A stretch of DNA of 64,000 nucleotides, taken from Chamaecrista fasciculata. Its lineage: Eukaryota > Streptophyta > Magnoliopsida > Fabales > Fabaceae. The position numbers were made by a program, and so were the translations under genes. This document shows positions 14,898-25,861 of the stretch, one piece after another; within the stretch, counting starts at the first letter, position 1, and each line of letters opens with the position of its first letter. The stretch spans positions 38,616 to 102,615 of the forward strand of contig QANZ01001843.1 in the NCBI GenBank assembly GCA_003254925.1. The letters run 5' to 3'. The notes beneath the pieces are model-generated. The model did not search any database. It was not told where the DNA came from and saw only the letters and a program-made list of their open reading frames with translations.

Positions 14898-14981
14898 CCC
14901 CACCAGAATTCTGATTTTCTCACAATCTTCCTCCCATTCAAGCTTCTTAATTAGTCTTTTTCAATTCTGTTTTTCTGTGTC

Positions 14982-17900
14982 ATGGCTTCTCCAAACGACC
15001 CATCAACCCCTTCCTTGACCTTTCAGCCCTCTGAATCATTGAAAAATATTTTTCAGTTATCAAATGGGAATCTCACTGTGAAAGGTGAGACATTGCTCAC
15101 ACAAGTCCCAGAAAATGTGTATTTCACTCCTTTCTCTTGTATCTGTAATTCCTCTGAGTCTGATGCTCCATTTTCTCTGCTTCATCGTGTGCTTGCCTTG
15201 TCTCACAATGGTGGATTCCTTGGATTCTCTCATAAAGAGCCATCTGGTAGGTTGATGAACTCCTTAGGTAGATTCAATGGCAGAGACTTCCTCAGTATCT
15301 TTAGGTTCAAAACATGGTGGTCTACGCAGTGGGTGGGAAATTCTGGTTCTGATTTACAGATGGAAACCCAATGGGTACTTTTGAATGTTCCAGAAATCAA
15401 GTCCTACGTTGTTGTCATTCCCATAATTGAAGGCAGCTTTAGGTCTGCCCTTCATCCTGGGTCTGATGGCCATGTCATGATTTGTGCAGAAAGTGGTTCT
15501 ACTCAAGTGAAAGCATCCAACTTTAATGCAATTGCATATGTTCATGTATCTGAAAATCCTTACAATTTGATGAAAGAAGCCTTTAGTGCTTTGAGGGTCC
15601 ACCTCAACACATTCAAGCTTCTTGAGGAGAAAACTCTACCAAGTCTAATTGATAAATTTGGTTGGTGCACTTGGGATGCATTTTACTTAACTGTAGACCC
15701 TATTGGGATTTGGCATGGAGTTAAGGATTTTGCAGAAGCTGGTGTGAATCCTAGGTTTCTCATAATCGATGATGGATGGCAAAGCATCAATCTTGATGAA
15801 GATGATCCCAACGAGGACACAAAAAATATGATCATGGGTGGTGAACAAATGACTGCAAGAATACACAAGCTAGAAGAAGGCGAGAAATTCAAAAAATACC
15901 AAGGTGGTCTCATGTTGAGTCCTAATGCTCCTTCTTTCGACCCAAAGAAGAATAAGACTTTGCTCGCAAAAGGGATTCAGCTTGAGCGATTGGGGAGGGC
16001 CTATGATGAAGCTTTGCAATCTGGGAGTGCTAGTTTGAGTGAGATTGAATCGAAGATGAAGCAACTGAAACAGGAGATCGATGATCTATTTGACCAAAGC
16101 CAAAGCAAAGTTTTGAAAAAGGAATGTGGAAGATCATGTTGCAAATCAGAGGAGGATTATGGATTGAAGGCTTTCACAAGGGATTTGAGGACTAAGTTTC
16201 AAGGATTGGATGATATTTATGTGTGGCATGCACTATGTGGCGCGTGGGGTGGTGTGAGACCAGGAACCACACACTTGAATTCGAAGATAGTGCCATGTAA
16301 ATTATCACCTGGTCTTGATGGGACAATGCCTGATCTTGCTGTGGTCAACATTATCAAAGGCTCCATCGGGCTGGTTCATCCTTATCAAGCCAATGACTTT
16401 TATGACTCTATGCATTCCTACCTTGCAAAATGCGGTATTACTGGAGTGAAAGTGGACGTTATTCATGTGAGTTCTCTAATACTAACTTTTTCGTTTATTG
16501 TTAATTAATTCCTGTTAATCATATTTAACAAGTCATTAACTTGTATGCTCTGTTTTTAAACTCAGACCCTTGAGTATGTGTGTGATGAATACGGAGGCAG
16601 AGTCGAGCTTGCCAAGGCTTACTATGATGGGTTGACTGATTCCATTGTGAAGAACTTCAAAGGTACTGGAATCATCGCTAGCATGCAGCAATGCAATGAT
16701 TTTTTCTTCCTGGGAACGAAGCAAACTGCTATAGGAAGAGTTGGTAAGTTGCTTGCCTTGGTTATTCAAGTTTTCAATACACACAAGCAAATGGAATAAA
16801 TTATTTAATTTAGTTCCTATATTATGTTACACTGGCACCATTGTTTTAGTTCTTAAATTTTTTAAATATTTCATTTAGTCTTTGATAATTCATGTCTCAT
16901 TGCAATTACAGAGAGTTAAAGACTAATTTGTAAACATTTCTTTTAAAATAAAGTAGGGACTAGAATGTTAATGTCCATACAATTCAAGGACTAAAATATT
17001 AGTTTACTCCAAGGAAACATAAAGATATTAATTAAAAAATCATTCCATTTTTTTTTTGGTGGAAAAAAAATCATTCCATTTTGTTTTAACAGGTGATGAC
17101 TTCTGGTTCCAAGATCCGAATGGGGACCCAATGGGAGTGTTCTGGCTACAAGGGGTACATATGGTTCACTGTTCCTACAACAGCTTGTGGATGGGTCAGA
17201 TGATTCAGCCTGATTGGGACATGTTCCAATCAGACCATGTGTGTGCCAAATTCCATGCAGGCTCAAGGGCCATATGTGGTGGTCCTGTCTATTTGAGTGA
17301 CAACGTTGGCTCTCATGATTTTGATCTCATTAAGAAGCTTGTGTATCCTGATGGCACTGTGCCCAAGTGCATTCACTTTCCCCTTCCAACCAGAGATTGC
17401 CTTTTCAAGAACCCCCTCTTTGACCACACAACCATGCTTAAGATTTGGAATTTCAACAAGGTATCCATTTAATCTAATTGATATACACATTTCAAATTGA
17501 AGTCATTAATATATGATTAATTTAAGTCTAAACTAATCTTTTGATTCATATGGTCCAACAAACAAACAGTACAATGGGGTGATTGGTGCTTTCAACTGTC
17601 AAGGTTCTGGTTGGGACCCAAAAGAACACAAGATAAGGGGTTTCCCAGAGTGCTACAATGCAGTATCTGGATCAGTTCACGTATCTGAGATTGAATGGGA
17701 TCAAAAGAAGGAAGCAACTTATATGGGTAAGGCAGAGGAGTACATAGTGTACCTCAATCAAGCTGATGAACTTGTTTTCATGTCATGTGACAAGTCTGAA
17801 CCAATTTCAATCACCCTTCAGCCTTGTTCATTCGAGCTATTTAGCTTTGTGCCTCTTACTAAGCTAAGTGGAGGCATCAAATTTGCACCCATTGGGCTAA

Positions 17901-18136
17901 CAAACATGTTCAATAGTGGAGGAACAATTCAAGAATTGGATTATGGTGAGACTAGTGTCAATCTTAAGGTTAAAGGTGCTGGAAAATTCCTTGCTTACTC
18001 GACCATATCTCCAAACAAGTGTTATTTGAATGGTTGTGATGTGGCTTTTGAGTGGCTGTCTGATGGCAAACTCACACTAAACCTTGCTTGGATTCAGGAG
18101 GATGCAGGAGTTTCTGATTTATCATTTTACTTTTAG
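14982..18136 (+). CDS. STS: Stachyose synthase (galactinol-raffinose galactosyltransferase)
   Basis: Four exons: 14982-16466, 16566-16743, 17093-17460 and 17570-18136. The product is 865 residues, matching the roughly 850 usual for the family. It transfers galactose from galactinol to raffinose to give stachyose, a step in raffinose-family oligosaccharide synthesis. It is a member of glycoside hydrolase family 36. Recognisable blocks include FRFKTWWSTQWVG, DKFGWCTWDAFYLTV, FLIIDDGWQSIN, GLDDIYVWHALCGAWGGVRP, GVKVDVIH (Asp492, the likely nucleophile by family analogy), SDHVCAKFHAGSRA and YLSDNVGSHDF. An extra, charged, coiled-coil-like segment at about residues 305-395 (SLSEIESKMKQLKQEIDDLF) is the insertion that separates stachyose synthases from raffinose synthases. 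The family motif SMQHCND reads SMQQCND here. The start is the first ATG of the open frame, downstream of a TATA box. Confidence 0.95.
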
Positions 18137-19235
18137 GATTATCGTCAATTTTCTATGCAGGGGTTTCTGTTTTGTTTCTAATATAAATATTTTATTTTGA
18201 TTGTTGGATCATATGAACTTTGTGGTGCGATCCGTTTCATGAATCTAATTAAGTATTTTGTTCTTCGTGACATATTTTTTTTTTTACTATGATATTTTGT
18301 TCTTGGTGCAAGCTAGAGTAAAGTCTAAACTCAATGAACTTTGAATAAGTGGGCTTGGGTTTAGGCTTATTTGAATGAGAAATATCTTTTCATCATGAAG
18401 TGTATTATAAATCTATTGAACTGGGCAAAATCAATAAAAATTTTATTAGACCAAGAATTAGTGTAAAAAAATAGTAAATCAGAAAAAAAATTTAAATCAT
18501 TGATAAAATTGTCATCATATGTTTTTAGTTGAATCTTCGGTATCATAATTTGTTACGAACAAAATATATATTTTGTTGAGTACTTTTTTCTCAATTAATT
18601 TGTAATGTTGTTAAATCTTGATTCAAAATCTTAAATTTTAGATTTCATAGATTTATTGTGAGAATTTACATTCTTTAAGGAAAAAAAATATCACTCCAAC
18701 AGGATTATATATTTTATGAAAATTATTTTAATAAATTTGTTTAATGATTTACGAGATACTTTATTGAAATAAGAAAATTTTAAATAATTTTATGCTTATA
18801 AAATATTTTTATTTTTCTTATTTTTAAGAGATAAAAATGTAAATCATATCACTTTTTTTCAAATATTTGAATGAAAAGATATTTCATTTTTAAAAAAGTG
18901 GGATTTTACTTACTTTAGATATTTATAAAAATAATCATAAAATTTTGATTTTTATTTAATTTAAATTTTGAATTTTAAAATTAAAGAACATAAAAAAGAT
19001 ATATTAAAAATTTGAAACATGATATAATATCGGGATTTAAAATTTGAAATAGAAGATAACTATCTTTTAAAATACTAATTTGATACTTGTATCAAGGTTT
19101 GAATATGAGTCTGTTGTATTATATATAAGGTCAATCTTGCTGCATATGGTCACTGATCATATTCCTTCTAAACTAGCTGAGTTTTTGTTTTCTCCAAATT
19201 TCCTAAGAAAGCATTACTTTTGAGAATTGGATATC

Positions 19236-20568
19236 ATGGATGGACCATATGGCACATTCAACAATGATGAGGGAATTGAAGGATCATGCAGTATACGAAG
19301 GTATGGAGAAATTGAAGAACATATAGATGCGATTGAGAGTGCTTTCCATCAGTTTCGGAACTTCGAAATACTTGAACATGCGAGCCTAGTAGTCGAAAAG
19401 ACGATCAAGCAAGAATGGGAGATGTTGAGGAGATATCACAAATTCACAATGACTCAATTTACATCAGAGCTTACGAAAATAGGCCTGATCTCATGCGAGC
19501 CAATATTATAGGCCCAGAAGCAACCCCTTATCGCAAGGGCTTATTTTGCTTTCACAATCACTTTACTATTCGTAAAGATTTAGTCTTAGTTGTTAAGATT
19601 TAGGATATCTTATGTAATCTTTGAGTGACTTGTATTTTAATTAGTTACCATATATTTTGGATAGAATCTTTGGTGACTAAGGAATTAGGGACTTGAGCCT
19701 ATTGGGCTTAGGTTAAGTAATCCTTGTGTATCTAGGGTTTGGGATGCCTATAAATAGACTAGTAGCTAATGGTAGAAGGATGACTTGAGAGGGAGATTAG
19801 TTCATCAGGTTATTGTATTCCCACATTCCATATAGTGAAATCCTTTGTACATTTTGTCTTGTGTTCCTCTATTATTCTTTTTATTCCGCATTATCATACT
19901 TGTTTAGATCTGTGAATGTTTGTTGGGAGATACTCTGAGTCCTAACACTATTAATTATCCTTATCAACCCCCTCTTATTTTTTATCGTTCTAACTTCCAT
20001 TGTTCGATTCCAAACTTTAGCCAGTTCGTCAATCTCAATCTCGAGAATGATGGCAACAGCGGCAAGTCTTTCTTTAATTTCAAAAATATATTTTCTCTTC
20101 CAAAGTCAACAACAAAAACAACCTCATCATCAGTATTACAAACACTTACTAGTCTTACTGCCATCCAGAGTTCTTTTACTGCCCATGAGACTACTGTACG
20201 TGCCCAATTATTAGTAGATCATGAGAAGCGAGTTATATTGCAAACTGCGGACGCTATGCGCCACGTGCTGATCTTGATCGCCACCACAGGATTTTGAAGT
20301 TTTCGTGAAAGGATACTTTCGAACTCAAGCTCACCAGATTCTCATGAACTATAAATTCCACCTTGATCTTGATGAAACAATTACCAAAGAGGGTTTCTTC
20401 TTGCTCATCAGGGCATTTGAGGACAACGGAACTTATTGTCAACATCACTACAATAAAGAAGCTTATGACCGAGGCATACTGCAACTACCAGAGACGCATG
20501 ATCACAAGCAATCTCAAAACTCCACCACCACTAAAAGAAAGCCAACTTCATCGCACAATATGTATTGA
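19236..20568 (+). pseudogene. PHO2/UBC24-type E2-like pseudogene, broken by a solo LTR
   Basis: This is the upstream copy of the gene at 24854-25861. It begins with the matching ATG (MDGPYGTFNNDEGI) and ends with the matching TGA (20566-20568). Relative to the intact copy, a block after EILE (the SDHFFM-to-NRPN part) is deleted. A few extra bases at about 19437-19446, after RRYH, shift the frame. A 377-bp solo LTR interrupts the E2 fold at 19571. Further small changes near 20255-20295, around the PPKDF motif, break the frame again. The remaining pieces still encode recognisable parts (GPEATPYRKGLF; HQILMNYKFHLDLDE). It cannot make a full-length product. As in the intact copy, the piece at the active-site position (VNLNLEND) has no Cys. 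Confidence 0.88.
19571..19947. mobile_element. Solo LTR, 377 bp, in the E2-like pseudogene
   Basis: The element is flanked by an exact 5-bp target duplication, CTATT, at 19566-19570 and 19948-19952. Removing it and one CTATT gives a sequence that aligns base for base with the uninterrupted paralogue at about 25225-25245. The right end is TAACA. The left end is CGTAAAG, where TG would be canonical, so the first base may have mutated; a TGTTAAG lies 20 bp further in. It contains a promoter-like CTATAAATAGAC near 19750, as LTRs do. No internal region or second LTR is present, so it is a recombined solo LTR. Confidence 0.88.
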
Positions 20569-21110
20569 TACCAAAGTTTAGGTTTAGGTTTATATATCTG
20601 TTTTCCCTTTCTTTCTTTTTTGCTGTTTTTTATTTTATCTATATATAGGATCGGACGAGAAGGGGAAGTATGGTTTCATTTTATTAGTCTAATATATATG
20701 TTCGCCATTGAACTATATGTATCTTTTTTTGGTTCTGAACAATTCATTAATTCCTTCGAACTATATATATGTCGTTAAAAACAATGTTTTATTCAAAACC
20801 AAGGAACTTAATAGAAACTATCTTTTAATTCCTCACTCCGATTCACAGACTGTTAAGATGTTACTATCTGTTAATCCCACTACTTTCTAGATTCATCATT
20901 CATTTTATTCAACAATACCATCGTTTTTAATCAATTCCCTTATAATTACAGCTTGTTGCCAGCACATGAATTACATTAATTACAGTAACAGTTCTCATAT
21001 ATTCGGTATAAGTTTCAGATGTATGTTGCCTGAGTTAACTTGACTGGTAACGAAGTACAAAAATAGTGTTCAGTATAGATAAAGATAATTAAATTGTGGC
21101 ATTAAATTTA

Positions 21111-21560
21111 AAAGTGATCCTTTAGTACCGTGTGTGCAAGTCCTTTGCACGGTTAACATTTTGATACCAAATTAATTTTTCTGTTAAGTTTTGATGGCGA
21201 AGTTGTACGTAACCATCATGTGCATAATAAAAACACCTTAATGTCTATTTTCCTCTCGTTTTTCACAATTCATACGGTAAAACTATAAAAAATACTCTCA
21301 CGGATGAGATTCGAATTGAGAGGATGTTTTAGTATTTTAGCGTCTAAATCGTGAAAAATAAAAGAAAAATAGACATTTTAGTGTTTTTATTGTGCAAGTG
21401 ATGGTCACGTGCGACTTTGCCGGCAAAACTAAAAAAAAAATTAATTTTGGTATCAAAGTGTTAACGGTGCAAAGGACAGAGTACCAAAGTGTCACTTTTG
21501 AAAGAACGTGATACAAAAATAAATCTTGTCTATAAAATAAGTACCAAAGTACAATTTACC
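21111..21560. mobile_element. Foldback MITE between the two duplication units
   Basis: An inverted repeat with arms of about 150 bp. The left arm (GTGATCCTTTAGTACC to CTCGTTTTTCAC, 21114-21269) pairs with the right arm (GTGAAAAATAAAAG to GTCACTTTTG, about 21352-21500). The right side continues outward to GTACAATTTACC at 21560, while the left terminus looks truncated. It sits exactly at the junction between the first and second duplication units. It has no coding capacity. Confidence 0.72.
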
Positions 21561-21657
21561 TTTTTTTTTTTTTCAATAAGTTAGAGTAAAGTCTAAAGTC
21601 AATGAACTTTGAATGAGTGGGCTTGGGTTTAGGCTTATTTGAATGGGACAAATATCT

Positions 21658-23950
21658 TTCTAAGCCCATGGCTAAGGGTTTGTTTTAAATAATATAAAAA
21701 ATATTTAGATTGGTATTTTAAAAAAAATTATTTAGATATATGAATACTTGTCTTAAAGACGAGTGTTTAATTACACATGGACCAATTACTTAGTGCCTTT
21801 TGTATTTAAATTGGAACACTCATCCCTGGGACAAGTGTTTTATTCAATTTTTTTTCAAAAAAAAAAGCTGGTATGTAAAAATTACGGAATAATTGCACAA
21901 TTGAAATGGTAAAAAATTGAAAGCAATCTTCACAGTTTCATTCTTGTGACTATTGTGAGTTGGGAAATAGATAAACTAATAAACTATGCCAATAAGTGAT
22001 AATAAGAGAAAGAAGAATATATATATAACTTGTTTTTTGATTAGTTTATTTTCTCATTTGAATCATCTCCATATCTCTCTCATTATTATTATTTTTCATT
22101 CTCAATAAAAGCCTGCAATAGTGCAATGAATTTTCTCATATCTCCCACTTTATGATTTGGTATGACCATGAGAGAGACGTACAAAGAGATAATCACTAAT
22201 CAGACATGTTTAATTAATTAATGACATCGAAAAATAATAAAAGAGAAGAGGTTTTTTTATTCCCTTTAATTTTTACATACCAACATTTTTTTAAAAAAAA
22301 TTGAATTTTGTGTCAATCGATCAATACCGACTAACACAGTTTGGAATACTCATCCCATGGACGAATATCACATATATCTAAATAATTTTTTTAGAGTATT
22401 GTTGGGTTATTTCTTTTTAAAGCAAGTTTTAAATTTATAAGTCCAAGTGCAAGCGTACACTACCGAAGTAGCATAAAAACTCAAGCACCGGGTATCGTCC
22501 CACCGAGAGCTTACTTGCTAATTCACTCTAAACACAGGCTATAGCGATTCATTTAATCTAAGCAACCAAATTCCGATAAAAGATTCAACTGAATAAAACT
22601 AAATTGCAATAAACAGATTCCAAATTGAACACCGAAAGAACTTCCTAGAATTCAAGTGTAAAAGACTTCCCTAGGATTATCCCTTCTTAGCAAATTCACC
22701 TAACTAATTAACTACTCTGAATATGGACTTAAATGGCAAAGCTAACCCTGAACTCTTAATTACCTATAATTACCTTTCAGTCAATTATAAGCCTCTTGAA
22801 TCTAATTAACTCACCTATATTTCTATGGTGAACCAACTATATCAATGCATTAAGTTCAAGTTCAATTGGGTTCCCCTAGGCTAATAGGTATATGCCTATC
22901 CTATTAACAAATTCCATTAGAAAATGAAATCTAGAGGCAATCAATGCAAGACCTAGCTTCAATTAATCTCTTTCAAGCATAAATCAAAGCAATTCATAAG
23001 AATCCCCAACATTGGTGGCCACACAAAGAAGGAGAAAACATAATACTCATTAATTGAACTTTAACATCAAAAACATCCATAATCAAAGTAAACAATTAGT
23101 TAATCTACATTGCTAAGAAGTTCTAATCCTAGAGAATATGAAAACTAGCCTAACATTCTCACAAAAACGAAATCAACAACCATATTGAATCAAAGAAGAA
23201 GAAAAGAGAAGAAAAGAGGAAGAACCCTAAGAGTGAAACCCCCAATCTTCACTTTCTCCACCCAAATCCACCAAAATTGATGATATCAAGTGAGAATCGA
23301 AGCTCCCCAAGCAATTTCGCACCTCCCTTGAGCTCTAGGGTTCGTCCCTTGTGTCTCCTTTAGTCCCTCTTCGAAGAATGATCAAATCTGCCCCAAAAAA
23401 TCGCTAAAAGCTGTCGCGACTCGCCTAGGCGAGCTGCACCTCGCCTAGGCGAGATGTCTTCATTAATCCTAGCTGGCACAGGACAGGGCGCCTAGGCGCT
23501 CAAATGGGCGCCTAGGCGAGGAGGATTTTTCAGCAACACTAAAATCTTCATTTTGACCCCGATTCGCTTCATACGGAGAACCCCGGACCTCTCAACATCA
23601 TCTAGGCATTTTAAGCTTCAATACAAGGTCCTGAAACATTAAAAACTTAATAAATTTGGTGCCCGAAATCGTTGGTTAACTTGGACAATATAAAACGAAA
23701 ATAAATCAAACTAAACTTAAAACTAAAAAAATAAACATCTATAACTAATAAAACACTAAATACTCACTTAATAAGCTTCATTAATAAATAAAACATGGAT
23801 AAAAGCCCCGAAATGACTTGAGATTATGACCAAATAACTCTAAATTATTAGAGTTATCAAGTATCAATGTAAATCTTAATTTAATCTAAACCTATAAAAT
23901 AACACTAAATTAAATTATATAAATTTTAACAAAAAAAAGAATTTTTATAA
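21658..23950. mobile_element. Foldback MITE (about 0.8 kb) carrying a nested solo LTR
   Basis: Comparison with the first duplication unit shows everything between ATATCTTT (ends about 21657) and CATCATGAAG (about 23951) is inserted. Apart from the nested LTR, the insert has imperfect inverted arms. AAAAATTATTTAGATATATG near 21722 has its reverse complement near 22373-22393, and GGTATGTAAAAATTA near 21871 has its complement near 22271. The right arm is split by the solo LTR at 22400-23859. The ends of the foldback element are not precisely defined. Confidence 0.68.
22400..23859. mobile_element. Solo LTR, 1460 bp, nested in a foldback element
   Basis: The element begins TGTTGGG and ends AGTTATCA, giving the canonical TG...CA ends. 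It is flanked by an exact 5-bp target duplication, AGTAT (22395-22399 and 23860-23864). It carries no protein. Inside are GC-rich palindromes built on CTCGCCTAGGCGAG and GGCGCCTAGGCG at about 23418-23520. The orientation of the parent element is not known. Confidence 0.88.
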
Positions 23951-24726
23951 CATCATGAAGGGTATTATAAATCAATTTTTTTTGCCAACAGTATTATAAA
24001 TCCACTGAACTAGACAAAATCAAAAAAAAATTTATTAGACCAAGAATTAGTATAACAAAAGAAAAAGAAAAAAAAATGAATCATCAATGAAATTTTGTCA
24101 TCATATATTTTTAGTTGAATTTTCGGTTTCATTATTAGTTACGAACAAAATATTAAAATATGTAGTTTGTTGAGTATTTTTTTTCTCAACTAATTTGTAA
24201 TATTGTTAAAATCTTGATTCAAATTTCAAAATTTTAAATTTCATAAATTTATTGTGATAATTTACATTCTTTAAAAAAAAATATTACTCCAACAGGATTA
24301 TATATTATATGAAAATTATTTTAATCAATTTGTTTAATGATTTATGAGATATTTTATTGAAATATGATAAATTTTAAATAATTTTATGTTTATAAATGAT
24401 TTTTATTTTATTTATTTTTCTTATTTTTAAGAGATAAAAAGGTAAATCATATCATTTTTTTCAAATATTTGAATGAAAAGAGATTTCATTTTTAAAAAAG
24501 TGGGATTTTACTTACTTTAGATATTTATAAAAATAATCATAAAATTTTGGTTTTTAGTTAATTTAAATTTTTTAATTTTAAAATTAAAGAAGATAAAAAA
24601 GATATATTAAAAATTTGAAACATGATATAGTATCGGGATTTAAAATTTGAAATAGAAGATAACTATCTTTTAAAATACTAATTTGATAATAGTATCAAGG
24701 TTTGAATATGATTCTGTTGTATTATA

Positions 24727-24733
24727 TATATAA
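24727..24733 (+). promoter_or_regulatory. TATA box of the intact E2-like gene
   Basis: TATATAA followed by GG, about 120 bp upstream of the ATG at 24854. The corresponding site is also present upstream of the pseudogene copy (near 19122). Confidence 0.5.
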
Positions 24734-24853
24734 GGTCAATCTTGGTGCATATGGTCACTCAATCATATTCCTTCTTTACTAGCTGAGTTTTTTGTTTTCT
24801 CCAAATTTCCTTCTAAACTATCCTGGTATTTGCACTTGTCCAACATCAATATC

Positions 24854-25861
24854 ATGGATGGACCATATGGCACACTCTACAATGATGAGGGAATTAGTGA
24901 AGGATCATCCAGTACTATACGAAGGTATGGAGAAATTGAAGAACATATAGATGCGATTGAGACTGCATTCCATCAGTTTCGGAACTTCGAAGTACTTGAA
25001 AATCCTCCATCGGATCATTTTTTCATGGCCAGTAAGAAACTGAACAGGCCGAACATTGTACTAATCGAAAAGACGATCAAGCAAGAATGGGAGATGTTGA
25101 GGAGATATCACTCTGACTCAATTTACATCAGAGCTTATGAACAGAGGCCTGATCTCATGCGAGCCATTATTATAGGCCCAGAAGCAACCCCTTATCGCAA
25201 GGGCTTATTCTGCTTTGACATTCAATTTCCTACTGATTATCCTAATCAACCCGCTCGTATTTTTTATCGTTCTAACTTTTTTTGTCCGATTCCAAACTTT
25301 AGCACATCGAATGGAACGCTCAATCTCGAACCCCTGCACAATGGTGGCAACAGCGGCAAGTCGTCTTTCTTTAATTTCAAAAATATATTTTCTCCTCCAA
25401 AGTCAAAGTCAACAACAACAACGTTAACCTCATCATCAGTATTACAAACACTTACAACCATCCAGAGTTTTTTTAGTGCCCATGAGACTACTGTACCTAG
25501 TGGCAAATTAGTAGATCATGAGAAGCGAGTTATAATGCAAACTGCGAACGCTATGCGCGTCATGCTGAGATCGCCACCAAAGGATTTTAAAGTTTTCGTG
25601 TATGGATACTTTCGAACTCAAGCTCACCAGATTCTCATGAACTATAAATTCCACCTTGATCTTGATGAAACAATTACCAAAGTGGGTTTCTTCATGCTCA
25701 TCAGGGCATTTGAGGACAACGGAACTTATTGTCAACATCACTACAATAAAGAAGCTTATGACCGAGGCCTACTGGAACTACCGGAGACGCATGATCAGAA
25801 GCAATCTGAAAACTCCACCACCACTAAAAGAAAGCCAACTTCATCGCACAATATGTATTGA
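24854..25861 (+). CDS. PHO2/UBC24-type E2-like protein lacking the catalytic cysteine
   Basis: An intronless frame of 335 residues starting at MDGPYGTLYNDEG. Residues about 70-245 resemble the UBC fold of the large E2 group that includes PHO2/UBC24, UBC23 and UBE2O. Recognisable pieces, in order, are IEKTIKQEWEMLRR, YIRAYEQRPDLMRAIIIG, TPYRKGLFCFDIQFPTDYPN, IPNF, SSVLQTLTTIQ and RSPPKDFKVFVYGYFR. The N-terminal regulatory region of PHO2 is absent. The active-site stretch of true E2s (PHO2: GKVCLSLL) aligns with GTLNLEPL here, so the catalytic Cys is replaced by Asn157; the nearest Cys (FFCPIPNF) lies about 13 residues upstream. The protein should not form a ubiquitin thioester and, if made, may act as a UEV-like non-catalytic variant. 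It is the downstream member of a tandem pair. I chose the ATG at 24854 because the paralogue shares it. Confidence 0.8.
   Translation: MDGPYGTLYNDEGISEGSSSTIRRYGEIEEHIDAIETAFHQFRNFEVLENPPSDHFFMASKKLNRPNIVLIEKTIKQEWEMLRRYHSDSIYIRAYEQRPDLMRAIIIGPEATPYRKGLFCFDIQFPTDYPNQPARIFYRSNFFCPIPNFSTSNGTLNLEPLHNGGNSGKSSFFNFKNIFSPPKSKSTTTTLTSSSVLQTLTTIQSFFSAHETTVPSGKLVDHEKRVIMQTANAMRVMLRSPPKDFKVFVYGYFRTQAHQILMNYKFHLDLDETITKVGFFMLIRAFEDNGTYCQHHYNKEAYDRGLLELPETHDQKQSENSTTTKRKPTSSHNMY

Larger units (their letters stand above)
18310..21110. repeat. Tandem segmental duplication, first unit (contains the broken E2-like copy)
   Basis: Sequence from about 18310 (AAGCTAGAGTAAAGTC) to about 21110 (GGCATTAAATTTAA) recurs in the same order at about 21578-26430. 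The match covers upstream DNA, the whole E2-like gene and downstream DNA, including the 3' flank with ATAGGATCGGACGAGAAGG. The first unit carries a solo LTR absent from the second. The second carries a roughly 2.3-kb insertion absent from the first. Percent identity was not computed. Confidence 0.85.

Noticed and set aside
16800-17080. MITE in stachyose synthase intron 2
   Set aside because: There are hints of inverted 'agtccctaca/ggactaaa' pieces, but no clear ends or target duplication could be found.
19236-20568. Two-exon functional E2 gene with the LTR spliced out as an intron
   Set aside because: The insert has target duplications rather than splice sites at its ends, and frameshifts on both sides break the protein anyway.
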